Shown here one piece after another: positions 27,311 to 36,367 of a stretch of 64,000 nt of DNA. Source of the stretch: Paenibacillus harenae DSM 16969. GTDB lineage: Bacteria; Bacillota; Bacilli; Paenibacillales; Paenibacillaceae. Position numbers and translations under genes: made by a program. Position 1 is the first letter of the stretch. Each line of letters starts with the position of its first letter. The notes under the pieces were generated by a model. It was not told the DNA's origin and ran no database searches. It was given only the letters and a program-made list of their open reading frames with translations. The stretch covers positions 232,241 to 296,240 of the forward strand of contig NZ_KE383845.1 in NCBI RefSeq assembly GCF_000422465.1, given 5' to 3'.

Positions 27311-28378
27311 CTAATCCCAGTTCAGCTTAACCTCGTTGCCGTTCCGCGAGGATTCGTAAATGGCGTCGAGAATCCGGTTGTTCGTATAGCCGGACAGCGC
27401 GGAGCTAATCGGCTGCTTGCCCTCCCGGATGCATTCCACGAAATGACGGCTCATCAAGATCCGGTCCTCCTCGCCCTCAAGCGGCGTGATGTCGCTCTCA
27501 ACGACCTCGTTATCCGAATGGGTCACGTATTTGCCGCTGCCGCCTATTAGCGCCGCGCCGCCTTGCGTGCCCATCAAGTGAATGAACGGCTCTTCGGGAA
27601 GAAACGCGGAATGCGCCGCCCAGCTTACTTCGAGCGACAATGTCGCGCCGTTATCCAGCTTGATCAATGCGGAGGCGAGATCCTCGACATCGTAGTACCC
27701 GTCCCAGTTCGGCGTGCCCCAGGTTCCGATGCCTTGACGGTGCGGGCCAAACTCCGCGTAAGTAGAACCGTATACCGATACCGGCTTCGGATTGCCCATC
27801 AAGTAAAGCGACAGGTCAAGCATGTGAACGCCGATATCGATCAGCGGACCGCCGCCCGCCTGATCCTTGCGCGTAAACCACGAGCCCCAGCCGGGAATGC
27901 CTTTTTTGCGGAACCAGCCTGCCTTCGCGTTATAAATGCGGCCGACATCTCCGTTATCGATACGCTGCTTAATCGCGCGGCTTAATCCGGTCCAGCGCAT
28001 TTGATGCGACATCATCAGAACCTTGCCCGACTTCTCCGCTTCCTCCACGATCGAACGCGCCGCTTCCGAGTCAATCGCCATCGGCTTCTCCAGCAGGACA
28101 TGTTTTCCCTGCTTCAAGGCTTCGATCGCGAGCGGTGCATGGAACTGATTCGGCACGCCGATGACGACCGCATCGATGGATGGATCCTCGAGCAGCGCTT
28201 GCGGACTGCCGTGAACGGTCTGAATGCCGTGCTCCTCCGCCCGCTGCTCCGCAAGGGGCATATAAACGTCCGCAACGGCAGCGACCTCAATGCCATCTAT
28301 GTTGTTGAACGTCTTCATATGCACGCTGCCGATCGCGCCCGCGCCGATTATGCCGAGACGTATATTCGTTTGAGTCAT
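27311..28378 (-). CDS. Gfo/Idh/MocA family oxidoreductase
   Basis: A 355-residue NAD(P)-dependent dehydrogenase acting on sugars, inositols or related polyols. The Rossmann fold opens with LGIIGAGAIGSVH (residues 8-20). The catalytic motif EKP sits in HVLLEKPMAID near residue 90, and the substrate domain carries GGPLIDIGVHMLDL, containing the Asp and His used in catalysis. GGAGGGTG precedes the ATG at 28378; an upstream in-frame ATG lacks a site. The gene stands alone with its own terminator, so the pathway is not shown by neighbours. Within the family the precise sugar substrate cannot be assigned by sequence alone. Confidence 0.88.
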   Translation of the reverse strand: MTQTNIRLGIIGAGAIGSVHMKTFNNIDGIEVAAVADVYMPLAEQRAEEHGIQTVHGSPQALLEDPSIDAVVIGVPNQFHAPLAIEALKQGKHVLLEKPMAIDSEAARSIVEEAEKSGKVLMMSHQMRWTGLSRAIKQRIDNGDVGRIYNAKAGWFRKKGIPGWGSWFTRKDQAGGGPLIDIGVHMLDLSLYLMGNPKPVSVYGSTYAEFGPHRQGIGTWGTPNWDGYYDVEDLASALIKLDNGATLSLEVSWAAHSAFLPEEPFIHLMGTQGGAALIGGSGKYVTHSDNEVVESDITPLEGEEDRILMSRHFVECIREGKQPISSALSGYTNNRILDAIYESSRNGNEVKLNWD

Positions 28379-28449
28379 TCGAACACCCTCCAATATATGG
28401 TTATTCAAGATGCCGGACTAGACCAGTATACCGCTTTCGGATACTGCCG

Positions 28450-29499
28450 TCACTTCCCCCACAATCGCCACGTATGCCCGAGTGGCGGGATAACGATTCG
28501 CTCAGCCGCCAAGCAGCGTCTGATCCGGTCGGCCTCCAGCCGGTCAAGCGCTTCGCGCGGCGTATCGTCGGCCAGCTTGAAAGTGCCGTAATGCATCGGT
28601 ACGAACCATTTGGCTCCGATATCCTCGAAGGCTTGCAGCGCTTGCTCCGGCGTCGTATGCTGCGGGCCCATGAACCATTCCGGTTCGTAGGCTCCAATCG
28701 GCAGCAGCGCGACATCAATAGCGAAGCGGCATCCGATTTCCTTAAAGCCTTGGAAATATCCGCTGTCGCCGGCAAAATAGATGGTCGGCTTCTCCGATAC
28801 GGCCGGATAGGGGGCATTATCGCCCGTTGCGGGGAAATCCGTCTCTTCGCCGCTTGGAGGCGTTACGAGGCGATCTCCCTCGCGGCTTACCGTCCTTCTG
28901 CTGCGGGAAGCCTTCTGCTCGATGACCCAGCCGCCCCAATGCGAGCTGTTCGTATCCCACGGGTTTCGTCTCGTCGAATGCTGGGAAGGGACAAAGGTAA
29001 AGGTAAGACCGCCGATCGAGACCGACTCCCACCAGTGCAGCTCCTTCACCCGGAGGAAGCCTTTTTTGCGAAGCTTCGACCTTAAGCCCGCCGGTACAAG
29101 CAGCTGACGCGGTCCAACAAGCCTGCGAAGCGATTGAATGCTTAAATGGTCATAATGGGAATGAGAAATAAGCACGACGTCAACGGCCGGAACCTCATCG
29201 ATCGGAATGCCGGGCAGTGTCAGCCTTCTCTGAAAGGCCATCTGCGACGACCATACCGGATCGGTAATGATATTCATGCCGCCAAGCTGTATGAGAAACG
29301 TCGAATGCCCAATCCATGTAAGCGAAGGGCATTTTCGATTATCCGTCAAATATTCGAGATCGGGCTGTACGCTTGGAACGGTAAAGGAATAATCCTTCAT
29401 CTTCAGCTTGCGAATGCGCTCCTGCCGCCATCTGTTAAACTGCTTCATCGAAGTATGCTGCTCAATCGGATCTATGTTCATGAAACGTTTTAACCTCAA
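28450..29499 (-). CDS. MBL-fold metallohydrolase (NAPE-PLD-like)
   Basis: A 349-residue metallo-beta-lactamase-fold hydrolase. The zinc motif HSHYDH lies at residues 113-118, with a further His in PSQHSTRR near 166 and Asp in YFAGDSGY near 245, and His in GPQHTTP and MHYGTF later. The whole layout (WIGHSTFLIQ, DPVWS, VPAG, WW) matches proteins related to N-acyl-phosphatidylethanolamine phospholipase D and UlaG. I used the TTG at 29499, which lies 9 bases after GGGAGG; an ATG six codons later is an alternative. A phosphodiesterase role on lipids or nucleic acids is possible but not shown. Confidence 0.85.
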   Translation of the reverse strand: MRLKRFMNIDPIEQHTSMKQFNRWRQERIRKLKMKDYSFTVPSVQPDLEYLTDNRKCPSLTWIGHSTFLIQLGGMNIITDPVWSSQMAFQRRLTLPGIPIDEVPAVDVVLISHSHYDHLSIQSLRRLVGPRQLLVPAGLRSKLRKKGFLRVKELHWWESVSIGGLTFTFVPSQHSTRRNPWDTNSSHWGGWVIEQKASRSRRTVSREGDRLVTPPSGEETDFPATGDNAPYPAVSEKPTIYFAGDSGYFQGFKEIGCRFAIDVALLPIGAYEPEWFMGPQHTTPEQALQAFEDIGAKWFVPMHYGTFKLADDTPREALDRLEADRIRRCLAAERIVIPPLGHTWRLWGK

Positions 29500-29753
29500 C
29501 CGCCTATTCCTCCCTCGCTGCCAGTATTATTTTATTAAGATACCAAGATGATGCCGTATTTTGCAAATCCATTCTTAACGGTTATCGCAAGCCTTACCGC
29601 ATGAAATTCTGTCTGTCATTCGCGTCCCCGCCTAAAATCAGGTACACTGAACTATAGATTCGTTCCATCTACAATTACGCTTTCGAAGCGGTTATTGTTC
29701 CTCGCGACGGGCAAAAAAATGCCCGCTCGCGCCTATTTTCTGGAGGTGATCCC

Positions 29754-30902
29754 ATGAAGCTGTTATCCGTCGAACCTACTCCGAGTCCGAATTCCATGAA
29801 GCTGAACGTGGATGAAATGCTGCCGCGCGGACGGAGATATACGTTTAAAGCGGGAGAGGCCGGAGAAGCGCCCGAATTGCTGCAGCGGCTCTTGCAGATT
29901 AACGGAGTAAAGAGCTTGTTCCGCACCGCTGATTTTATTGCGCTTGACCGGAAGCCCGGAGCGGATTGGGCGGCAATTCTGGCGGAAGCCGGGCAAATTC
30001 TGCAAAAGGAGCAGGACGCAGGAGGACAAGCTGCGGGAGGGCTTTCGGCTAGCTTCGGCGAGTCGCAGGTACTGGTTCAGATGTTCCGCGGCATTCCGAT
30101 GCAGGTGCGCGTGCGTACGGGAGACGGCGAGGTGCGGTCCGCGCTTCCGCAGCAGTTCGGCGATGCGGTCGCACGGGCAGCGGGCTCCAGCATGATCCGC
30201 GAGCGGAAGCTGGAGGAATTCGGCGTCCGTTACGGTGAACCCGAGGAAACTGCCGCTGAGATCGTCCGGGAGCTGGAAGCTTCTTACACGGCGGAACGGC
30301 TTGAAGCGCTCGTGCGAGCCGCGGTTGAACAGGGCGCCGCGGTAAACGATGACGGCGCTCAGCCGGCCGTGAGGCCCGCCCCGCTGTCGCTTGAGGAGAC
30401 ACGGGCGCTGTTCGCATCGCCTGATTGGCAGGTTCGTTACGCCGCATTGGAGCGTTATTCCGCAACGGTAGAAGGCATTCCGCTGCTGGCCGCAGCGGTG
30501 AAAGACGAGAATACGTCGATCCGCAGGCTGGCCGTCGTTTACTTGGGCGATCTGCGCTCGCCGGAGGCGCTGCCGTATTTGTTCGAGGCTTTGCGCGATT
30601 CCTCCACGTCCGTCAGAAGGACGGCAGGGGACACGCTGTCCGATCTCGGCGATCCCGCCGCAATCGGTCCAATGATCGAAGCGCTGCGCGACAAGAATAA
30701 GCTTGTCCGCTGGCGGGCGGCGCGTTTTCTCTATGAGGCCGGCGACGAGACGGCCGTTGAAGCGCTGCGCGCAGCAGCGGGCGACAGCGAATTCGAAATT
30801 CAGCTGCAGGCCAAAATGGCGCTTGAGCGGATCGAACGTGGCGAAGAGGCCGCCGGTTCCGTCTGGCAGCAGATGACCGCCGCGCGTAATCGCGAGTCTT
30901 AG
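29754..30902 (+). CDS. CvfC-like protein: NifU N-terminal domain plus HEAT repeats
   Basis: A 382-residue cytoplasmic protein of the conserved virulence factor C (YpgR) type. The first 80 residues form the NifU N-terminal (Nfu-like) domain with SVEPTPSPNSMKLN at 5-18. A middle region follows (about 95-200). The last 160 residues are HEAT/PBS-lyase repeats, recognisable by RRLAVVYLGDLRSPEALPYL-like units near 255-275 and two further copies. GGAGG precedes the ATG by 8 bases. The NifU domain here lacks a CxxC cluster motif, so direct iron-sulphur binding is doubtful. The homologue in Staphylococcus affects virulence gene expression; the molecular role is unknown. Confidence 0.8.
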   Translation: MKLLSVEPTPSPNSMKLNVDEMLPRGRRYTFKAGEAGEAPELLQRLLQINGVKSLFRTADFIALDRKPGADWAAILAEAGQILQKEQDAGGQAAGGLSASFGESQVLVQMFRGIPMQVRVRTGDGEVRSALPQQFGDAVARAAGSSMIRERKLEEFGVRYGEPEETAAEIVRELEASYTAERLEALVRAAVEQGAAVNDDGAQPAVRPAPLSLEETRALFASPDWQVRYAALERYSATVEGIPLLAAAVKDENTSIRRLAVVYLGDLRSPEALPYLFEALRDSSTSVRRTAGDTLSDLGDPAAIGPMIEALRDKNKLVRWRAARFLYEAGDETAVEALRAAAGDSEFEIQLQAKMALERIERGEEAAGSVWQQMTAARNRES

Positions 30903-30904
30903 AA

Positions 30905-30970
30905 CAAAAAAAGTGAGGAGAATCTTATTCCCCGCGAAGGTTGCTTCGCGGCGAGCGGGATTCTCCTCAC
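30905..30970 (-). terminator. Long hairpin terminator between convergent genes
   Basis: GTGAGGAGAATC and GATTCTCCTCAC flank an inner arm pair CCGCGAA/TTCGCGG. On the minus strand eight T follow, so it ends the transglutaminase-like gene, and its position also serves the convergent CvfC-like gene. Confidence 0.85.
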
Positions 30971-31046
30971 TATTCGTTATGCGAATTTTCAGCATACGGC
31001 ATACTCTGTTCCTTGGAGCTGCTCTTGGCCGCTTCACCGCGATTAG

Positions 31047-32231
31047 CTACTTCGTATACTCCAGCTGAATCCGCACAAGCAGGGAATTATCTCCCGCATA
31101 GGGCTCATAACTGGCCCGGTAGCCGACTGCGACGTTAACGTTCTTGAAGGCGGCTTTCAGCGCCTCGGGAAATTCCTGAGCCTGCTCGTATCTGAACTCC
31201 AGGCTGACCGTCCGGGATTCGAGCGCTGACTGAATAACGCCTCGCAGCTTCTCAGGCCCCGACACCGTATACTCCGGCTCTAGCCAGTGCAGGCCAAGCG
31301 CCAGCTTCAGCCTGCTGTACCGTGCGCGCTCCTCTTCCGTCCCTTGCAGTTCAAGCTCTCGGATCGTGTCCGCGTATTTGGCGTTCGCGGCCGGATACGT
31401 CCTCGTCCATTGGTGATCCGCCCGCAGCTCTTCGTCCGTTTTCAAATAGTAATTGTATCTGATCGCGCCTTCGTCCTTTTTGGCCGCAGCTGCCGCCCGT
31501 TCATTGCCGGGTACCGGCTTTATGACCGGATCGTCCCATGTTAAATCCAGATGGTACCATGCGCCGTCCAATTGAACCATATTCCACGCGTGCTCCCCTG
31601 TATTGACCGAACCTTCCGCTATGCGCACCGGAATGCCCGCTTCCTTGAGCATTTTAAACCCTAACAAGGCATAACCCTGACATACGGCCTCTCCTAACGT
31701 TACCGCATCATAGGCCGTGTAATGAGATAAAGATTGGTCATACTCTACGCGGGTGACAATCCAATCGTGAATCGCCTTTATTTTCTCATGACGATTCATC
31801 CCCGGCTCGAGGACTGCCGCCAGCGCCTCCGCGACCTTCGTATCGACAACGGCCGACTGTTCCTTCGTTTCGCGGTACCTGGCCTCGATGGATATCGTTG
31901 ATTTATTTCCCCAGCTTCGGATCGTATAAATATAGGAATCGAGGATGTAGGCGGAGTAGTCGTCATGCGTCAAAGCAGCTCGAATGACATCCGTCAGCTT
32001 CTCCGACAGTTGCTGCTTGTCCCCTGTATAGGAGACGGAGAACCTTTCGGAGCGGACCTGAAATTCCTTCGCGATGGCAAGCTCCAATTGCTCCAGCCGA
32101 TTAGTCTGCTCCATGGCTCCAGCCTCATCCGATTCCGCCGCGGCCGGAAATAAATCCAGCTTCAAATCAAGGATAAAAGCCGCAGCGATAATAACGGCCA
32201 CCATCAGCAATTTCGACGCTGCTTTTTGCAT
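31047..32231 (-). CDS. Exported transglutaminase-like (cysteine protease fold) protein
   Basis: A 394-residue protein with an N-terminal signal or anchor helix (about 7-30) and an extracytoplasmic transglutaminase-like domain (about 150-235). The catalytic triad is visible as Cys184 (GEAVCQGYAL), His214 (GEHAWNMV) and Asp229 (YHLDLTWDD). AGGAGG precedes the ATG at 32231; a GTG-led extension of seven codons contains that site and is discarded. Bacterial members act as wall or protein cross-linking enzymes or peptidases; the role here is unknown. Its terminator is shared with the convergent gene. Confidence 0.82.
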   Translation of the reverse strand: MQKAASKLLMVAVIIAAAFILDLKLDLFPAAAESDEAGAMEQTNRLEQLELAIAKEFQVRSERFSVSYTGDKQQLSEKLTDVIRAALTHDDYSAYILDSYIYTIRSWGNKSTISIEARYRETKEQSAVVDTKVAEALAAVLEPGMNRHEKIKAIHDWIVTRVEYDQSLSHYTAYDAVTLGEAVCQGYALLGFKMLKEAGIPVRIAEGSVNTGEHAWNMVQLDGAWYHLDLTWDDPVIKPVPGNERAAAAAKKDEGAIRYNYYLKTDEELRADHQWTRTYPAANAKYADTIRELELQGTEEERARYSRLKLALGLHWLEPEYTVSGPEKLRGVIQSALESRTVSLEFRYEQAQEFPEALKAAFKNVNVAVGYRASYEPYAGDNSLLVRIQLEYTK

Positions 32232-32254
32232 ACGAACCTCCTCGCCCCTCAACC

Positions 32255-32404
32255 TTGAACATAAATTGGTACATCCCTGTAATAAAACTGTAATATTTCT
32301 CTCATCTTGCTTTCATCTTATGCTTATATACTTAATTCATGACCCCCCTTTATTATATATTCTCTCTTGCAGCCTGCAGCCACGTGCTGCAGGCCTCTTT
32401 TTTT
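32255..32404 (+). ncRNA. Candidate small RNA between two minus-strand genes
   Basis: A promoter-like TTGAAC-N17-TGTAAT (32255-32283) is followed about 90 bases later by a strong hairpin, GCCTGCAGC with GCTGCAGGC (32372-32394), running into a T tract on the plus strand (32396-32404). No plus-strand gene lies upstream to need such a terminator, and both neighbours are on the minus strand. A transcript of about 115 bases from near 32290 is inferred. The hairpin could instead be a stray element. It would run antisense to the untranslated tail of the hydrolase transcript. Confidence 0.4.
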
Positions 32405-32408
32405 GAAT

Positions 32409-33389
32409 CTAAGAATCCGTGCCGCATGATGACGCGGCTAACGGTTCGAGCGAAGCGGCAGCTTGACCATCCTGCAGCGTCTCTTGAAGGAAAGGCAGTA
32501 CGCGTTCCCAGAAGGCCGGCTCCTGTTCGGACGAGCTATGGCCCTCCGTTGACACGAACAGCGTACCGATCGTTCCCTCCGGCAGCTGCTCCTCCAGCCT
32601 TCTCAAATCTTCGGCGCTTATAAAATCATCACCTTTCGAATGAATCATCAGCACCGGCGTCCTGTCTATGTAAAAGTTGCCCTTACCTGCACGTTTAGCT
32701 AGTACATCCGGGATACTGGCTGCCCGTAACTGCTCGTTGGATATGCCGGAGCGCAATAACCAGATCGTCGGGATCAGATAGACAAGCGGAAAAGCGGGGA
32801 TTTTCCTCCGCTTCAGCTCCGAACGCATCATCGTCTCGAATCGGACAGGCATCGAATCGGTAATGACCGAACGCACCTTCATGCCCTGATCCAGCGCCAG
32901 GATTGCGCCGAAGCCGCCGAGCGAATGACCGAGCACGGATACCCGTTCCGGATCGATGCCCGGCAGCAGGCGAGCCGCATCGACCGCAGCGGTCACATCT
33001 TCCCGGAACATAAGCGCAGACGGCGCTTTGATCGATTCGCTGTTCCCGTGACTTCTCGCGTCATACATAAATACGGCATAACCCGCCTTATAAAGCGGGT
33101 GGGCGTAGCGCAGCACCCTCGTACGATTAGAGCCCCATCCATGAGCTACCACAACAACCGGAAGAAGCCCTCCGGCCGCGCCAGCGCCTTCTATCGGCTG
33201 AAGAAGCCACCCTTCCAGCCTCGAGCCATTGCTCATAAAGGAAATGGATTGCCAAGCCGCAGCCGCTTCGGGAGCAGCCGCATTTGCTATTTTGCGAGGT
33301 CTCTGGCTGCGCGCCCCAATCTGCCATACAACCGCGGCAAGCAGCGCAATAGCGATTACGACGGCCGACAACGTGCCGATTACGCCCAC
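32409..33389 (-). CDS. Alpha/beta hydrolase with N-terminal membrane helix
   Basis: A 326-residue esterase/lipase-type hydrolase. A hydrophobic N-terminal segment (about 4-27) probably anchors it in the membrane with the catalytic domain outside. The nucleophile elbow GHSLGG places Ser156; AHGWGSNRTR at 82-91 supplies the oxyanion region; the acid and His are likely the Asp in HSKGDDFI and the His in TEGHSSSE near the end. The start is GTG at 33389, which follows GGGGGG. It starts 13 bases after the KDPG aldolase gene and probably shares its transcript. Natural substrate unknown. Confidence 0.83.
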   Translation of the reverse strand: MGVIGTLSAVVIAIALLAAVVWQIGARSQRPRKIANAAAPEAAAAWQSISFMSNGSRLEGWLLQPIEGAGAAGGLLPVVVVAHGWGSNRTRVLRYAHPLYKAGYAVFMYDARSHGNSESIKAPSALMFREDVTAAVDAARLLPGIDPERVSVLGHSLGGFGAILALDQGMKVRSVITDSMPVRFETMMRSELKRRKIPAFPLVYLIPTIWLLRSGISNEQLRAASIPDVLAKRAGKGNFYIDRTPVLMIHSKGDDFISAEDLRRLEEQLPEGTIGTLFVSTEGHSSSEQEPAFWERVLPFLQETLQDGQAAASLEPLAASSCGTDS

Positions 33390-33402
33390 ACCGATCCCCC
33401 CT

Positions 33403-34035
33403 TTACAAAGCTTGTACGGCAGTTGCGAACTGCCGGGCCCGCTCCGTCACCAGGTCGTATTTGCCTTCCCTGATCCATTCCAGATTAACCAGCTTGCCGC
33501 CCATGCCGACCGCGTTAGCCCCCGCCTTGAAATAATCGGATATATTATGCAGATCGACGCCGCCGGTCGCGATCATCGGAATGTCGTTCAACGGTCCGCG
33601 AATCTCTTTCAAATAACCCGTGCCAAGCGTTCCCATAGGAAAAATTTTCACCGCGTCGGCGCCTGCCTTCCACGCCTTTACAATCTCCGTCGGCGTCATG
33701 ACGCCCGGCCATACGGACAGCCCGCGTTCCCGGCCGTAAGCGATAACCTCTTCATCCAAATTAGGGGAGATGAGAAACTGCGCGCCTGCTGCAACCGCTT
33801 CCCGGGCTCGCGCCATATCCGTTACCGTCCCGGCTCCGACTGCCGCCTTGCCGCCAAACCTGCTGCGCCAGCGTTCGATCATAACCGCCGCTCCCTCCGT
33901 ATTCATCGTCACCTCCATCATATGAATGCCGCCGTCGATTAAAGCTTGCCCGGCCGCATCCGCGTGACGATCCTCAATCCCTCTTAAAATCGCCACAATT
34001 TTGTGCTGCATCAGCAGCTCCAGCATTCCGCTCAT
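33403..34035 (-). CDS. eda: KDPG/KHG aldolase
   Basis: A 210-residue class I aldolase that splits 2-keto-3-deoxy-6-phosphogluconate (and often 4-hydroxy-2-oxoglutarate) into pyruvate and a second product. The Schiff-base lysine is in DAVKIFP (Lys130), with Arg18 (AILRGI) and Glu41 (MMEVTMN) as the other active-site residues. GGAGGAG precedes the ATG. Genes for KDG kinase or gluconate breakdown are absent nearby; the gene lies instead between mutY and a hydrolase on one strand, so its pathway partners are elsewhere. Confidence 0.92.
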   Translation of the reverse strand: MSGMLELLMQHKIVAILRGIEDRHADAAGQALIDGGIHMMEVTMNTEGAAVMIERWRSRFGGKAAVGAGTVTDMARAREAVAAGAQFLISPNLDEEVIAYGRERGLSVWPGVMTPTEIVKAWKAGADAVKIFPMGTLGTGYLKEIRGPLNDIPMIATGGVDLHNISDYFKAGANAVGMGGKLVNLEWIREGKYDLVTERARQFATAVQAL

Positions 34036-34063
34036 TCCCGTTCTCCTCCGTCTCTACGTTCAT

Positions 34064-35311
34064 TTATTCCCAATATTGCTTGAATATGCGCAAAAATAAG
34101 TTCGGAAAAGGCAAAACGTCCATATCTTCTTTCGCAATCCACCGATAGCGGGAGGGAAGCTTCCCCAAAGCGGGCTGAGCAGAGGCGCTGACAGCGGAAC
34201 TCTCCGCTGCATATCCGGCAGACGCTTCCGCAGCTGCCAATCCATTCCCCGCCGTCTCAGCCGCGGAGGCTGATTCGAGCTCGCCGGGCGCTTCGCCCAG
34301 ATCGGCGAGGTAGAAGCGCATTTTCCAATGGATATGGCTGAAAATATGATCGGCGTCCATAAACCAGCTTCGGGGACGGATAAGCAGTCCCGTCTCCTCC
34401 TCTATCAAACGGCCGATGAGTACAGCGAGCTCCGCTTGCTCCTTAGGCGCCTGCTCATCCAGCAATCCGTGCTTATCCGCCGGCAGCAGCAAATGCGGCA
34501 GCTCCCACATTTGCGCAAGAAGTCCCGTGTCCGGCCTCTGCCTCACAAGTACCTTCCCCGCATGTTCGCCGGTTCCCGCGATAATGACCGCCGCTCTAAG
34601 CTCCGGCCGCGGCGGCTTCGCTTTCGTCTTAATCGGCAGCTCATGCTCGCGGCCATCGAGCCGCGCCGCACAATGCTCCATCACCGGGCAAGGCAGGCAG
34701 CTTGGCGACTTCGGCGTGCAGACGAGCGCGCCCAGCTCCATCAGCGCTTGGTTGAAATCGCCTGCTGCGCCTTCCGGAATAAGCGAAGCCGCAAGCTTCT
34801 CGATCCCTGCTCTCGCCGCCGGCTTCGCAATATCGTCCTCCAGGCAGAAATAACGCGACAGGACGCGCATAACGTTGCCGTCTACAGCAGGCTCCGGCCG
34901 GTTAAAGGCAATGCTCATGATGGCACCGGTCGTATAGGGGCCGACCCCTTTCAGTCCGGCAACGGATGCTTTATCATCCGGCACGATGCCGCCGTATTTC
35001 TCCACGACCTCCTTGGCGCCTGCCTGCAAATTACGCGCCCGCGAGTAATAGCCAAGCCCTTCCCAGCTTTTCAGCACCTCTGTCTCGGGAGCCTCGGCCA
35101 GCGCTTGCACGCTTGGAAATTTACTCATAAAGCTGTTGTAGTACGGGATAACCGTATCTACCCGCGTTTGCTGAAGCATAATTTCCGAAACCCATACCCG
35201 GTAAGGATCGCGGTTGATCCGCCAAGGGAGATCACGTTTGATGAGACGATACCAAGCCAACAGTTCCGTACTGAAAAATGTTTTAACCTTCTGCGTATCC
35301 TGATCTGTCAA
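34064..35311 (-). CDS. mutY: A/G-specific adenine glycosylase MutY
   Basis: A 415-residue base excision repair enzyme removing adenine mispaired with 8-oxoguanine. Catalytic Glu43 is in SEIMLQQTRV, the helix-hairpin-helix GVGPYT at 122-127 with catalytic Asp144 (VDGNVMRV), and the 4Fe-4S cluster cysteines at 198, 205, 208 and 214. The C-terminal NUDIX-like lesion-recognition domain begins near 235. An alanine/serine/glutamate-rich insert (about 350-380) interrupts that domain. The ATG overlaps the stop of the upstream AraC-type gene by four bases (ATGA), so the two are coupled. Confidence 0.95.
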   Translation of the reverse strand: MTDQDTQKVKTFFSTELLAWYRLIKRDLPWRINRDPYRVWVSEIMLQQTRVDTVIPYYNSFMSKFPSVQALAEAPETEVLKSWEGLGYYSRARNLQAGAKEVVEKYGGIVPDDKASVAGLKGVGPYTTGAIMSIAFNRPEPAVDGNVMRVLSRYFCLEDDIAKPAARAGIEKLAASLIPEGAAGDFNQALMELGALVCTPKSPSCLPCPVMEHCAARLDGREHELPIKTKAKPPRPELRAAVIIAGTGEHAGKVLVRQRPDTGLLAQMWELPHLLLPADKHGLLDEQAPKEQAELAVLIGRLIEEETGLLIRPRSWFMDADHIFSHIHWKMRFYLADLGEAPGELESASAAETAGNGLAAAEASAGYAAESSAVSASAQPALGKLPSRYRWIAKEDMDVLPFPNLFLRIFKQYWE

Positions 35312-36192
35312 TTGCCGTTGCCCTCCTCTCCCGCATGATGAGCAATATCCGCCGTCTCCACATGCCCCGTTCTTGCAAGCTTGCGGTAATGATTCGGAGT
35401 AATTCCCGTGATACGCCTGAACAAGCGGGATAAATAATGGTTTTGCATGCCTACCTGATTCGCGATGGCTGTGATCGGCAGCGTCGTTTCTTCAAGGAGC
35501 TGCTTCGCGATCGCGATTCGGCGGTTCGTCACATATTGGATCGGCGAGCAGCCCATCATGTTTTTGAATGAAGCAATAAAATAATTCGGATGCAGGAACG
35601 CGAATTTTGCAAGCTCCTCTACTTGAATGCACGTATGCAGATTAGCTTCAATATAATCGAGTACCTCGTTCCATTTCACGCTAATGTCCGGATCAGACAG
35701 CTGCTTTTGTTGAATATGGCTTGCATCCAGGTAATTAGTAATCAGTTCAAGCAAAACGGCCTTAAGCCGAAGCCCTCTTGTAACGGTGTCGTTTTGCTGC
35801 AAGGCGATTATTTTGGAGAACAGCTGCCTGATTTGATGCTCGTCCTCAACAAATACGAATAGCGGAAGCTTCAGAGATTGAATAAACTGGGCATCGCCAT
35901 GCTCCATGCGAAAGTGGCACCAGTAGCAGCCGAACGGCTCGTCTCCTGCGGTTCCGTACGATTGCACCGTGCCTGCAGGCAGAAAATACAGACCCCCCGG
36001 CATGATGTGATATCTCTTATTTTCAATCTCTAACCAGCCTTGTCCTTTATGAATGTAACAGAGACGGTTAAAATCAGGTTCCGCCCCATATCTGGACCAG
36101 CCCGGCGGGTATTCGGAATAAGCGGAAATAATCACTTCGGGATGAATGCGATTCAATTGATTTTGCAAAATTCTCTCTACGGTTGAATTCAT
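35308..36192 (-). CDS. AraC-family transcriptional regulator
   Basis: A 294-residue regulator with an N-terminal cupin-like sensing domain (about 20-160, with GGLYFLPAGTVQSYG) and two C-terminal helix-turn-helix motifs (about 185-290, with FLHPNYFIASFKNMMGCSP in part and ending GITPNHYR). The ATG at 36192 follows CAGGAG; a longer reading frame upstream is not supported by a ribosome binding site. Such regulators usually control sugar use. Its only close partner is mutY, with overlapping stop and start, so the target is probably elsewhere. Confidence 0.88.
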   Translation of the reverse strand: MNSTVERILQNQLNRIHPEVIISAYSEYPPGWSRYGAEPDFNRLCYIHKGQGWLEIENKRYHIMPGGLYFLPAGTVQSYGTAGDEPFGCYWCHFRMEHGDAQFIQSLKLPLFVFVEDEHQIRQLFSKIIALQQNDTVTRGLRLKAVLLELITNYLDASHIQQKQLSDPDISVKWNEVLDYIEANLHTCIQVEELAKFAFLHPNYFIASFKNMMGCSPIQYVTNRRIAIAKQLLEETTLPITAIANQVGMQNHYLSRLFRRITGITPNHYRKLARTGHVETADIAHHAGEEGNGN

Positions 36193-36367
36193 GATGTCTC
36201 CTGTTGTCGAAACTGCGTTATAATGTTGTTCATGTCCACTGTGATTTGTGCGCTGCATTCTCTTCTATTATACGAATTAACGGCTCAAATGAATATGGAT
36301 GTCCTATGAATCTTCTAATTGGTTTTAAATATTCCAATAACAAACAAATGCCAAGGAGAGTTGCGAT

